Positions 8,070-16,404 of a stretch of DNA of 64,000 nt are shown here, one piece after another (positions within the stretch are counted from its first letter, which is position 1; each line of letters opens with the position of its first letter). Location: positions 62,001-126,000 of the forward strand of contig JAEZTB010000019.1 of the NCBI GenBank assembly GCA_023443745.1, written 5' to 3'. Origin of the DNA: Bacillota bacterium (GTDB lineage Bacteria > Bacillota > Clostridia > DSM-8532). Both the position numbers and the translations under genes were made by a program. A model generated the notes under the pieces. That model was not told the origin of the DNA. It ran no database searches and saw nothing but the letters and a program-made list of their open reading frames with translations.

Positions 8070-8621
8070 TCAATCTATGGGAACAGTCTCCATAACTTCC
8101 TGAAGTTCATTCATTTCGATTGCAGGCAAATCCTTGATGGAACTAAACCCGAATACACGAAGGAATTCCTCTGTGGTTTCATAAAGCTTGGGCTTTCCCG
8201 GTGTATCATCACGGCCCGCCTCCCGGATAAGATTGCGTTCAGTCAGCTTTAACAAAACACTCTCGCTATTTACTCCCCTGATCTGCTCAATATACGCTCT
8301 CGTAACAGGTTGGTTGTAGGCAACAATGGAAAGTGTTTCATAAGCGGCAGGAGTAAACCCTTGCTTTCGTCTTATTGAACCGAGCTTGACCACATATTCA
8401 TCGAGCTCCGGTTTGGTGCAAAACTGGTATGTATTATCGATTTCCCGCACCATGATTCCCCGGGCCGAGTTTTGATATTTATAAATCAGCGAAGTCATAA
8501 TACCTCGGGTGGTTTTCCTGTCATGGCCAATGATCTCAGCCATTTTATCCAGGGAAACCGGATCACCGGAGGCAAAAAGCACCGCCTCTATGATAACCTC
8601 TGCATCTTCAATAGCACTCAA
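8070..8621 (-). CDS. scpB: Segregation and condensation protein ScpB
   Basis: Winged-helix subunit of the Smc-ScpA-ScpB condensin that organises and segregates the chromosome. The 183 residues include VIEAVLFASGDPVSLDKMAE, FTPAAYETLSIVAYNQPVTR and IEQIRGVNSESVLLKLTERN, all hallmark ScpB segments. The start overlaps the scpA stop codon by 4 bases (ATGA), implying coupled translation. Confidence 0.97.
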   Translation of the reverse strand: MSAIEDAEVIIEAVLFASGDPVSLDKMAEIIGHDRKTTRGIMTSLIYKYQNSARGIMVREIDNTYQFCTKPELDEYVVKLGSIRRKQGFTPAAYETLSIVAYNQPVTRAYIEQIRGVNSESVLLKLTERNLIREAGRDDTPGKPKLYETTEEFLRVFGFSSIKDLPAIEMNELQEVMETVPID

Positions 8622-9409
8622 ATATCATCATCCTTTATTAAAGTCATGGGATCGGGTGAATCCTGCATGTCAAGAGGAGTCATATATATTTCTCCGAAGG
8701 TGGTGGGCTGGTCTACAACGGCACGTCCCACCTTAACGATTTCCAGCATGGCCAGAAAGCCTGTGGCCACCTCGAGGCGGCTTTTCTCAGCCGTATTGAA
8801 AACCTTTGAAAAACATACCTTAAGGCCCCGGCCCAACATATCCAGAAGCTCTTTGACCTTGGATCTTAAGGAGACCTTTTCCTGATTGAGTATTCGCTTC
8901 ATCTTTTTTGACACGTCATTCATTTTGTCCCGATAGCGCTTCATCACATAAGCAAAACTGGTACGCAGGTTTCCCGGTGAGACCTCCAGCTCTTCTTCCA
9001 CATAAACTTCAGGCAGCGCCTCGGGAAGCTTGTAGTGAACGCGTTCCCACTTGGTTTCCCGCTCCTTAAGAATCTCTGAAAATTCCTTGTATTTTTTGTA
9101 CTCTACGAGCTTCAGAATAAGCTCTTCCCTTGGATCCACCTCGTCCTCAGCCAGAATCTCCTTACTGGGCAGCAGCATCCGGGATTTTATATGGAGCAAG
9201 GTCGCGGCCATGACCAGGAACTCTGATGCAATCTCCAAATCCAGCTCCTGCATGGCATTGAGATAATCCAGATATTGCTCGGTAATCTCCAGAATGGGAA
9301 TGTCATAGATATCAATCTGATTTTTTTCTATCAGAAAGAACAAAAGGTCAAAGGGGCCCTCAAAATTTTCAAGCTTTAAGGTACAAGCGTCTGTTAAGGA
9401 ACTTTTCAT
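8618..9409 (-). CDS. scpA: Segregation and condensation protein ScpA
   Basis: Kleisin subunit that bridges the Smc heads. It has the N-terminal LENFEGPFDLLFFLIEKNQI motif and the C-terminal winged-helix region ending in FGEIYMTPL-like sequence; 263 residues is normal. GAGGTTGGC precedes the ATG at 9409. The gene begins 8 bases after trpS and overlaps scpB by 4 bases. Confidence 0.97.
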   Translation of the reverse strand: MKSSLTDACTLKLENFEGPFDLLFFLIEKNQIDIYDIPILEITEQYLDYLNAMQELDLEIASEFLVMAATLLHIKSRMLLPSKEILAEDEVDPREELILKLVEYKKYKEFSEILKERETKWERVHYKLPEALPEVYVEEELEVSPGNLRTSFAYVMKRYRDKMNDVSKKMKRILNQEKVSLRSKVKELLDMLGRGLKVCFSKVFNTAEKSRLEVATGFLAMLEIVKVGRAVVDQPTTFGEIYMTPLDMQDSPDPMTLIKDDDI

Positions 9410-9417
9410 GCCAACCT

Positions 9418-10413
9418 CTAAATCCAGTCAATTTTCATGGCCTTCCGAACATCTGCCATGGTTTTGGCAGCAAGCGCCTGTGCCCTTTGGTTGCCCTGCC
9501 GGATAATATCCTTGATATCGTCAGGACGTTTTGCCCATTCCTGGCGTCTCTCATAGAGAGGGGTCATAAGCTTTGCCACATTCTGGGCCAGCATTTTTTT
9601 GCAGGCGACACAACCAATCTCACCCTTACGGCAATTATCCTCGACCATTGCAACCTCGGCCTCTGAGAAAAGCTTATGGTAAGCAAACACAGAACAAACC
9701 TCAGGATGGCCGGGATCTGTTTTATGAATCCTCTGGGGATCTGTGATCATGCTCATAATCTTCTTTTGGACAACATCTGGGCTATCGGAAAGCGCGATGG
9801 TATTATTATAGCTCTTGCTCATCTTGCGGCCGTCAAGACCTGGAAGCACCTTGGCCTTTGTCAAAAGGGGCTGGGGCTCCGGGAATATCTCGCTTTGATA
9901 TAAGTAATTAAAGCGTCGGGCTATTTCACGGGTCATTTCTATATGGGGAAGCTGATCCTCTCCAACGGGCACAAAGCCTGCCTTGTACATCAGAATGTCT
10001 GTTGCCATCAAGCAGGGGTAGCCTAAAAATCCATAAGTAGTAATATTCTTTTCCTTCATTTGAGCCAGTTGGTCCTTATAGGTTGGGCATCGATAGAGCC
10101 ATGACAAAGGCAAGTTCATGGAGAACAGAAGATGCAACTCGGCGTGCTCCTTGATACTGCTTTGGAGAAAAAAGGTGCACTTATTGGGATCAAGACCGGC
10201 AGCCAGCCAGTCAATAAGCAAATTTGTTATATTATCTTTATAGTCGTCCGTATTCTCATATCCGGTTGTCAGGGCATGATAATCGGCGACAAAGAACAGG
10301 CATTCATACTCCTCCTGGAGCCTTACCCAATTTTCCAGTGCACCGAAGTAATTTCCCAAATGCAGGGCACCCGTGGGTCGCATTCCGCTTACGATAATTG
10401 ACTTATTCTGCAT
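9418..10413 (-). CDS. trpS: Tryptophanyl-tRNA synthetase
   Basis: Class I synthetase charging tRNA-Trp. Class I signatures are present: a HIGH-like HLGN in RPTGALHLGNYFGALENW (about residues 12-29) and KMSKS in GRKMSKSYNNTIALSD (about 195-210). At 331 residues it has the family length. CAGGAG precedes the ATG at 10413. I looked for a T-box leader upstream and found none; a different structured element occupies that region. Confidence 0.98.
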   Translation of the reverse strand: MQNKSIIVSGMRPTGALHLGNYFGALENWVRLQEEYECLFFVADYHALTTGYENTDDYKDNITNLLIDWLAAGLDPNKCTFFLQSSIKEHAELHLLFSMNLPLSWLYRCPTYKDQLAQMKEKNITTYGFLGYPCLMATDILMYKAGFVPVGEDQLPHIEMTREIARRFNYLYQSEIFPEPQPLLTKAKVLPGLDGRKMSKSYNNTIALSDSPDVVQKKIMSMITDPQRIHKTDPGHPEVCSVFAYHKLFSEAEVAMVEDNCRKGEIGCVACKKMLAQNVAKLMTPLYERRQEWAKRPDDIKDIIRQGNQRAQALAAKTMADVRKAMKIDWI

Positions 10414-10504
10414 AGTTCCACTCCTGACAAGTTGATATTTCTTTCTCCTTATGTTACAACAAATGCTGCATTATTGTCCAGTATAAGCAAACATGGCTTA
10501 TATT

Positions 10505-10725
10505 ATAACGAGAGTCTAAATGTTCCCCACCTCGAGTTTCACTGACTCGGCACCCGTTGCCGTAGGGGTTCGATATCTTTGATTTCCCTCATGGGTCGAG
10601 GCTTGTTGTTCGTTCTTTTAGGAACGAACTCTGGTAACCGGTGATGTCAGTATAACACTTTTATGAGGTTACTTCCTTGGTATCATTTGCTCATCGAAGA
10701 TACCTGGTGCTCAATACAGGATATT
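10505..10725 (-). ncRNA. Unidentified structured RNA candidate upstream of trpS
   Basis: A gene-free stretch rich in nested complementarity. On the minus strand: a perfect hairpin GTTCGTTC/GAACGAAC with six-base loop CTAAAA (10608-10629); a closing helix CCTCGA/TCGAGG joining 10596-10601 to 10530-10535; and within it a CCCC/GGGG helix enclosing CGGC(AACGGGT)GCCG and GAGT(CAGTGAA)ACTC. The presumed loops are A-rich when read on minus, as in folded RNAs, which favours that strand. A TATAAT-like box (10502-10507, minus) lies at its 3' edge, before trpS. I see no promoter or terminator that fixes its ends. It could be a free ncRNA (a raiA-type RNA is one untested idea), a leader of trpS, or the guide-RNA end of a lost IS605-type element. 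Confidence 0.45.
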
Positions 10726-10769
10726 TAATTCTATACAATAATATTTTAACGTTTATCATTAATTTTTTA

Positions 10770-10799
10770 TTGACATTTAGATAATAACGGTCATATAAT
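10770..10799 (+). promoter_or_regulatory. Sigma-A promoter of the DUF2975/XRE pair
   Basis: Perfect consensus TTGACA (10770-10775) and TATAAT (10794-10799) with an 18-base spacer. Transcription would start near 10806, about 30 bases before the DUF2975 start. The -10 box excludes the upstream in-frame ATG at 10798 as the start codon. Confidence 0.85.
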
Positions 10800-10836
10800 G
10801 AGCATGAAAAGCAAAAGTGATTTTTGGAGGGTAGGC

Positions 10837-11418
10837 ATGAATATTAAACAAGAAAAAGTAAAAAGAATCTCAAAGATATTGAGCTGTGTGTTCTTTGTAT
10901 TTTACTGGTTAGGGGTATGTTTTACAGCATTAGGGTGTTTGTTCTATTTAGTACAATTCTTTCTGCCAGAGGCCCTCTTTCAATTGAAAGGCGGAGCTAC
11001 GGGATTCTCTGTTGACAACACCCTGTATTTTGATATCGCAAAAAATACAAGTATCAATGCTAAACCACTCATACAATCCCTTGCCCCCTTTGCAATTGTT
11101 ATAATGGTAATGCTGCTTGTGGGCATCAAACAGGTCATGGAAATTTTGAAAAGTGTCGCACATGATAATCCTTTTGAGCCTAAAAATGCATCAAGACTTT
11201 ATATCATAGGCTTTGACCTCTTAATTGCCTCTCTGTTTGTCAGTATAGCCAAAAGTGTTTCATACTCCTTGATTATTAAGCTATTTGACTTAAGTGAGAT
11301 CAGCGTCAATTTCTCCATCAGTCCAACGCTACTGATGGCCGGTTTTCTCATACTTATTTTAGCCGGTGTATTCCAGTATGGAAATTACCTGAAAAACGAA
11401 TATGATGCAACAATATAA
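10837..11418 (+). CDS. DUF2975 integral membrane protein
   Basis: Predicted 193-residue membrane protein with four hydrophobic segments (around residues 15-45, 90-115, 130-155 and 165-185), matching the DUF2975 pattern. Function unknown; such proteins are usually encoded next to a small Cro/C1-type regulator (YoaS/YozG in Bacillus subtilis), as here. The start ATG at 10837 follows GGAGGG by 6 bases. The next gene begins 12 bases downstream, so the two form one operon. A role in a membrane-sensed transcriptional switch is inference from context only. Confidence 0.8.
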   Translation: MNIKQEKVKRISKILSCVFFVFYWLGVCFTALGCLFYLVQFFLPEALFQLKGGATGFSVDNTLYFDIAKNTSINAKPLIQSLAPFAIVIMVMLLVGIKQVMEILKSVAHDNPFEPKNASRLYIIGFDLLIASLFVSIAKSVSYSLIIKLFDLSEISVNFSISPTLLMAGFLILILAGVFQYGNYLKNEYDATI

Positions 11419-11429
11419 GGGGGGCAGCA

Positions 11430-11660
11430 ATGGCTATTATTATCAGACTTGACCGTATGCTTGCAGATAGAAAAATGCAGCTTTCCGAACTGGCTGATCA
11501 AGTAGGTATCTCAATCGTCAATCTCTCAAATTTAAAAACCGGCAAGGTTAAAGCCATCAGGTTTTCAACGCTCAATAAAATTTGCCGGATTCTGGACTGT
11601 CAGCCGGGAGAGATATTGGAATATGCGCCATCCCATGATGATGGCGAAGATGATGACTAA
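11430..11660 (+). CDS. Small XRE-family (YozG-like) transcriptional regulator
   Basis: 76-residue helix-turn-helix protein: RLDRMLADRKMQLSELADQV, then GISIVNLSNLKTGKVKAIRF and LNKICRILDCQPGEILEYA, the short YozG/HTH_26 type. An acidic tail (DDGEDDD) ends the protein. GGGGGGCAGCA precedes the ATG at 11430. It probably regulates its own promoter and the adjacent DUF2975 gene. The stop codon lies only four bases from the convergent M50 protease gene, leaving no room for a terminator. Confidence 0.88.
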   Translation: MAIIIRLDRMLADRKMQLSELADQVGISIVNLSNLKTGKVKAIRFSTLNKICRILDCQPGEILEYAPSHDDGEDDD

Positions 11661-11664
11661 GAAT

Positions 11665-12342
11665 TTAAATCCCGAGCAGAAGCTGTATCACATAGCTCAT
11701 GCTGTTGTAGATGGGGAGGGCAAAGAAGCTTATAACTTTACCCACAATATTATTCGGTACCAGAACCACCAAGGCCAAAAACGCAAGGCCAATGTATTGT
11801 TCATACCGGGCAAAGCGATAGTAGCTCTCTTCCGGAATAAAAGAAGATACCAGGCGGGATCCGTCCAATGGCGGTATAGGAATCATATTAAACACTGCAA
11901 GGCTGATATTGACAAAGATGAGCGTCTGAAAGAATTCCTGGGCTGTCAAAATAATGTTGACAGCATTTGCTGAGTTGAGTGTAATGACCCCAACATGAAC
12001 GAGTTTGACAATAATTCCCCATACGAGCGTACTCAAAAATCCGAGTATAATATTGGAAAGAGGTCCTGCCAGGGATACCAGAATCATTCCGCTGCGACGA
12101 TTTTTAAAATAGTCGGAGTTAACCGGTACAGGCTTTGCCCAACCAAAGCCAACGGCATACATCATGACCACCCCTAAAAGATCCAGATGTTTAAACGGAT
12201 TCAAGGTAAGGCGCCCTGCGTATTTAGCAGTGGGGTCACCCATTTTATAGGCCACCCAGCCATGAGCAAACTCATGTACCGGTAGAGCAAACAGAAGAAT
12301 AGGTGTCATCATCAATATATTTTTTAATGAAAGAAAGTCCAT
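11665..12342 (-). CDS. Site-2-type M50 metalloprotease, YwhC/Rv0359 class
   Basis: Polytopic zinc protease acting within the membrane. The zinc motif HEFAH (HExxH) lies at about residues 23-27, and the third-ligand motif NMIPIPPLDG at about 156-165. About five hydrophobic helices are visible over 225 residues, and no PDZ domain is present, which defines the short Firmicutes group. GAGGT precedes the ATG at 12342. It follows dgkA by 21 bases and probably belongs to the same transcript. The substrate is unknown. Confidence 0.9.
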   Translation of the reverse strand: MDFLSLKNILMMTPILLFALPVHEFAHGWVAYKMGDPTAKYAGRLTLNPFKHLDLLGVVMMYAVGFGWAKPVPVNSDYFKNRRSGMILVSLAGPLSNIILGFLSTLVWGIIVKLVHVGVITLNSANAVNIILTAQEFFQTLIFVNISLAVFNMIPIPPLDGSRLVSSFIPEESYYRFARYEQYIGLAFLALVVLVPNNIVGKVISFFALPIYNSMSYVIQLLLGI

Positions 12343-12363
12343 ATATAAACCTCGTATTCTGCT

Positions 12364-12750
12364 TCAAAATTTTTTAAATAAGTCCATCAGAGGCCGATAA
12401 AAGACCAGGAGCCCCACAATGACTGACAGTACCGCGCTAATGAGGACTGCCGCGGCACTGATATCCTTGACCTTCCGAGCCTCTTCCGAATATTCACTGG
12501 TCACCATGTCAGTAAGCTTTTCCAGTGAAGTGTTTAAAAGCTCGCTGATCAGGACGAGACCGATAGCCAGCACTAAAAAGATCCAGCGCATGGTATCCAG
12601 TCCAAGAATAATTCCCGCAATAATAACAAAAGCAGTAGCAACCGTATGTATGCGCAGGTTCCTTTCGGATACCATGGCTTGATAAATCCCATTAAATGCA
12701 TTTTTAAAGCTTTGACCCAATGTTTTGTTTTTCAAGTTATTCACGTCCAC
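12364..12750 (-). CDS. dgkA: Undecaprenol/diacylglycerol kinase DgkA
   Basis: Small (128 aa) membrane kinase that phosphorylates undecaprenol in Firmicutes, recycling the lipid carrier for wall synthesis. The family motif SELLNTSLEKLTDMV carries the catalytic glutamates, and there are three hydrophobic helices. The GTG start at 12750 directly abuts the ybeY stop codon; a GTG two codons later is an alternative. Gene order ybeY-dgkA is conserved in Firmicutes. Confidence 0.93.
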   Translation of the reverse strand: MDVNNLKNKTLGQSFKNAFNGIYQAMVSERNLRIHTVATAFVIIAGIILGLDTMRWIFLVLAIGLVLISELLNTSLEKLTDMVTSEYSEEARKVKDISAAAVLISAVLSVIVGLLVFYRPLMDLFKKF

Positions 12751-13239
12751 TTATTCTCTTTTTAACCCCATCTCGTTAAGAATCTCTTCCTGCTTGCCGA
12801 ACATGATTTTTTCATCCTGCTCGTTTTCATGGTCATAGCCTAAGAGATGGAGCATGCCATGTACCGCAAGAAAAGCAAACTCCCGCTCAGGTTCGTGGCC
12901 ATAGCTTTCCGCCTGTTCGATAGCTTTTTCCACCGAAATAACGATATCGCCCAGCGATACGCGCTGAGTCTCGGGATCCACATCTCCCGGCAAGATTTGG
13001 GGCTCACCATCACTATATTCTATCATGGGAAAAGACAGTACATCGGTTGGCTTGTCTATGCCTCTATATTCCTCATTCATTTTTTGAATGTCTGAATTAT
13101 CTGTCAATGTTATATATGCTTCACAGAGGTGAGAGAAATTTTCCTTCTTCACACAAAGCTTGGCTGCCTTTTCGATCAGCTTCAGAGTCTCCCTGGATAT
13201 TTTAAGAGCCTTCTGGCGGTTGTATACTGTCAACTTCAT
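12751..13239 (-). CDS. ybeY: Endoribonuclease YbeY (16S rRNA maturation)
   Basis: Metal-dependent RNase involved in 16S rRNA 3'-end processing and ribosome quality control. The zinc motif HGMLHLLGYDHE near the C-terminus is diagnostic, together with MNEEYRGIDKPTDVLSFPM. The frame is open to 13350, but GGGAGGAA precedes the ATG at 13239, giving 162 residues. The start lies inside the last 38 bases of pgpH, indicating translational coupling. Confidence 0.96.
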   Translation of the reverse strand: MKLTVYNRQKALKISRETLKLIEKAAKLCVKKENFSHLCEAYITLTDNSDIQKMNEEYRGIDKPTDVLSFPMIEYSDGEPQILPGDVDPETQRVSLGDIVISVEKAIEQAESYGHEPEREFAFLAVHGMLHLLGYDHENEQDEKIMFGKQEEILNEMGLKRE

Positions 13240-15430
13240 CCGAACTGTTCCTCCCATCATTCTGCTTATCCTTTGCGGCGTTATATATGCTGTTGTCAAG
13301 CTCAAGCAATGTATTTTTCTTCTCAAGCTCAGGATATTCGGGGCGTTCATGGAAAACTCCGCTTAATACCTGCAGGAAGCTGTCTGCTATGATGCTTAAG
13401 TCCTTCAGGGTAAGATCGCAGCGGTCAAGCTGTCCGTCGTCTAGCTTGTCCTTAATAATTTTGTGTACCAGCCCTTCCATCTTGCCCTGGGTTTTATCGG
13501 GCATAGCCCTGACAGCTGCTTCCACTGAGTCGGCTAGCATAACCACAGCCGCCTCGCGCGTATTGGGCATCGGGCCTTCATAACGGAAATTCTCCTCTTT
13601 AAGCTCCTCGGCCTTTTCCGTTTTGGTAGCCTTATGGTAGAAGTATGCCACCATTGTCGTCCCATGATGCTGAACAATGATATCCCGGATAATCTTGGGA
13701 AGTCGGTATTTCAAAGCCAGCTCCTCCCCGTCCTTGGTATGGGAGGTAATGACCAGAGTGCTCAAATTGGGGGTGAGCTTATCATGAGGATTATCGGCCA
13801 TCTGGTTTTCCTTGAAGAAATGAGGACGCTTGAGCTTGCCCACATCATGGAAATAAGCCCCTACTCTGGAAAGAAGCGCATTGCCCCCAATTTCACGGGT
13901 CGCCACCTCGGCCAGGTTCCCCACCATAAGGCTGTGGTGGTAGGTTCCGGGAGCTTCCATCAAAAGTCGCTTTAAAAGCGGATGATTGGGATCAGCTAAT
14001 TCCAGCAGCTTTAAGGGCGTTACCACATTGAAGGTGCTTTCCAAAAAGGGTAACAGACCAATGGCCAGAATGATGGAGAACAGACCATTGATAAAAACCA
14101 GTCCACCGCTGTTTATGAGTTCTTCGATGCTCCTTTTGTCAATGATGCCTATCAGAACGACAATGAAGACATTGATGCATCCCAGAATAACGCCTGCCAA
14201 TGAAATTTTTCTTCGCTGGGTGGCATTAACGGTGAAGAAGGCTGCACAGGAACCACCTAAAAGGGATATAAGCATAAAATCATAATTTCCCCCTACCATG
14301 AGCGCAAAGCTGAAGGTCAGAAGAAGATTGACGGTAATAGCGGGCTCAATGCCAAGGAAAATAGCCATTAAAACAGGTGCAATAAAAATAGGAATCAAAA
14401 GGTAGGAAAAATCGGGAACAAATTCCCGTATTGTCCAGGCAAAAAGCGTGGTGATCAGCATAACGACACACATCAGCATAATGGCATTACGATCAAAGTA
14501 AAGCTTGGGATGAAAGCTTCTCAGGTAAATCAGGGCTAGAATGAACAAAAGCAAAATAATGAGGAACACCGCAATAAAAAGAAGATAATCGGGTTTGCCT
14601 TCGCGGTCTATGTAATTAAGCTCCTTCAAAACCTCAAATTTGTCTTCGGTTACCACATCGTCCTTGCTGATAATACGCTCATCCTTATAGATGATGACTG
14701 GATTTTCCTTGAGATAGCGATCTATAAAACCTTCCTTTTGGATCCTGGTCGATTCTTCATCAAGGCGGCTATTGGGCTTAAGAACCTTTTTGAATACATC
14801 TTCGGCTACAGACTTAAAGGTTTCGTTTTCAAGCCTCTCCACAACACTTTCTAAAGCCTTCAGACGCTCGCTTTCCAAATTCCCGTTTGTCAGTTTTTTT
14901 TCGGTTAGAGCTGGCAGAGCCACACGAATGATGAGGTTTTTCAGATTTTGGAGGCCGGCTTGTCCTTCATCAGAAAAAACAAGCTGCCTTTGGGATTCAT
15001 CCAGTTTAAACAGGACACTGTAAAACCCACTTGGATCCAAGGCATTGATGCGCTCATCCAAGGTTTTATCATCCTCCGCCTTATTAACTTCCGAAATAAG
15101 ATTTTCAAATCCGTCAAAATACTCATAAGCCCCGTTTAGCATATCACTGTTTGCATTTTCAATGGCAATAACCACATCGCTCAGCTCAGAGGCTTTTTTC
15201 TCCGCGTTCTGCCTGGTTTTTATAGTATTCTCAATATCCCGGGGTGCCTGAATATCGTATTGGGATATTTCTCCCTCGGTGAGCTTGTACTTTTTCGGAG
15301 CAGCCTCATAGGAGACCACAGTTGAAATGACCAGCCAGGTAAGAACCAAGGTGAGGATCCGCTGGAAGGATGTGCTTTTAATAACCTTATAGAACTTGAT
15401 ATCCGCATTCTTATGGTGTTTTTTTACCAT
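13202..15430 (-). CDS. pgpH: 7TM-HD cyclic-di-AMP phosphodiesterase PgpH
   Basis: Membrane enzyme hydrolysing c-di-AMP to pApA. Order over 742 residues: one N-terminal helix (about 20-40), an extracellular 7TMR-HDED domain (about 45-270), seven transmembrane helices (about 275-470), and a cytoplasmic HD domain (about 480-700). Metal-site motifs are GTYHHSLMVGNLAE, YFHDVGKLKRPHFF and TSHTKDGEELA. It is the yqfF gene of the conserved yqfC-yqfD-phoH-yqfF-ybeY-dgkA order. AGGAG precedes the ATG at 15430. Confidence 0.95.
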   Translation of the reverse strand: MVKKHHKNADIKFYKVIKSTSFQRILTLVLTWLVISTVVSYEAAPKKYKLTEGEISQYDIQAPRDIENTIKTRQNAEKKASELSDVVIAIENANSDMLNGAYEYFDGFENLISEVNKAEDDKTLDERINALDPSGFYSVLFKLDESQRQLVFSDEGQAGLQNLKNLIIRVALPALTEKKLTNGNLESERLKALESVVERLENETFKSVAEDVFKKVLKPNSRLDEESTRIQKEGFIDRYLKENPVIIYKDERIISKDDVVTEDKFEVLKELNYIDREGKPDYLLFIAVFLIILLLFILALIYLRSFHPKLYFDRNAIMLMCVVMLITTLFAWTIREFVPDFSYLLIPIFIAPVLMAIFLGIEPAITVNLLLTFSFALMVGGNYDFMLISLLGGSCAAFFTVNATQRRKISLAGVILGCINVFIVVLIGIIDKRSIEELINSGGLVFINGLFSIILAIGLLPFLESTFNVVTPLKLLELADPNHPLLKRLLMEAPGTYHHSLMVGNLAEVATREIGGNALLSRVGAYFHDVGKLKRPHFFKENQMADNPHDKLTPNLSTLVITSHTKDGEELALKYRLPKIIRDIIVQHHGTTMVAYFYHKATKTEKAEELKEENFRYEGPMPNTREAAVVMLADSVEAAVRAMPDKTQGKMEGLVHKIIKDKLDDGQLDRCDLTLKDLSIIADSFLQVLSGVFHERPEYPELEKKNTLLELDNSIYNAAKDKQNDGRNSSDEVDSIQPPEGS

Positions 15431-15435
15431 AACTA

Positions 15436-16398
15436 TCAGCTCCTGCCCTTTGCATCATTCTCATAGGCTCTCACAATACGTTGAACCAGTTCATGGCGCA
15501 CTACGTCCCGCTCGGAAAGATATACAAAAGAGATACCATCCACATCAGTGAGAATTCTTCTTGCTTCATTGAGACCTGACTTGCCGGCCGGCAAGTCTAT
15601 CTGGGTGATATCTCCGGTGATGACAACGCGTGACCCTGCTCCCATACGGGTAAGAAACATTTTCATCTGCTCCGGTGTGGTGTTCTGTGCTTCATCCAGA
15701 ATAATAAAGGCGTCATCCAATGTTCTACCGCGCATATAGGCAAGAGGAGCAACCTCTATGATACCTTTTTCAAGATTGCTCTGGTAGGTTTCCGGACCCA
15801 TGATGGTATACAGAGCATCATAAAGAGGACGTAAATACGGATCTACCTTGTTTTGAAGGTCGCCGGGCAAAAAGCCCAGACGTTCACCCGCTTCTACAGC
15901 AGGCCGGGTAAGAATGATACGGCTCACCAGCTTTTCTCTAAAAGCCTTGACGGCCAGGGCTACTGCCAAGAAGGTTTTTCCTGTTCCTGCAGGCCCGATT
16001 CCAAAAACAATAGGGTTTTTTCGTATGGCTTCAACATATTTTTTCTGGCCGAAGGTCTTGGATTTAACAGGCTTGCCCCGATAAGTCACACAAACCTGAT
16101 CCACCGGAAGCTCGTCACCCTTTATCCGTTCTTCCTCGGTGAGCTCTAAAAGATAGCGAACATTCTGTTCTGTGATCAGATCTCCGTTTTCTGCAATCTG
16201 CATCAGTTTTTTCAGAACGTCAGCTGCGGAGTCGGCACGGCTCTCAAAGCCTGAAATGTGCAATTCATTGTTTCGGGCGGTTATTTTTACGTCCAGTCTA
16301 TCCTCTAAAAGTCGAATGTTGATATCATTTGTTCCGAAAACATTGGCTGTCAAATAGGGGTCGGGTAACTCAATCAGCCTTTCAACCACTGTATCCAA
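15436..16398 (-). CDS. phoH: PhoH-family ATPase
   Basis: Cytoplasmic P-loop ATPase, a probable RNA helicase/nuclease partner of YbeY. The Walker A motif GIGPAGTGKTFLAVALA and Walker B FIILDEAQNTTPEQMKMFL are clear; an N-terminal KH-like region precedes them. Start is a TTG at 16398 with GGAAGGT 8 bases upstream and no better ATG nearby. The gene lies between yqfD and pgpH with gaps of only 5-6 bases. Confidence 0.95.
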   Translation of the reverse strand: MDTVVERLIELPDPYLTANVFGTNDINIRLLEDRLDVKITARNNELHISGFESRADSAADVLKKLMQIAENGDLITEQNVRYLLELTEEERIKGDELPVDQVCVTYRGKPVKSKTFGQKKYVEAIRKNPIVFGIGPAGTGKTFLAVALAVKAFREKLVSRIILTRPAVEAGERLGFLPGDLQNKVDPYLRPLYDALYTIMGPETYQSNLEKGIIEVAPLAYMRGRTLDDAFIILDEAQNTTPEQMKMFLTRMGAGSRVVITGDITQIDLPAGKSGLNEARRILTDVDGISFVYLSERDVVRHELVQRIVRAYENDAKGRS

Positions 16399-16404
16399 TC
16401 AATT

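Noticed and set aside
10414..10520. T-box leader for trpS
   Set aside because: No T-box (TGGNACC-type) sequence, specifier loop or adjacent terminator was found on the minus strand.
10798..10836. Earlier start for the DUF2975 protein at 10798
   Set aside because: That ATG overlaps the -10 box of a consensus promoter; the ATG at 10837 has its own ribosome site.
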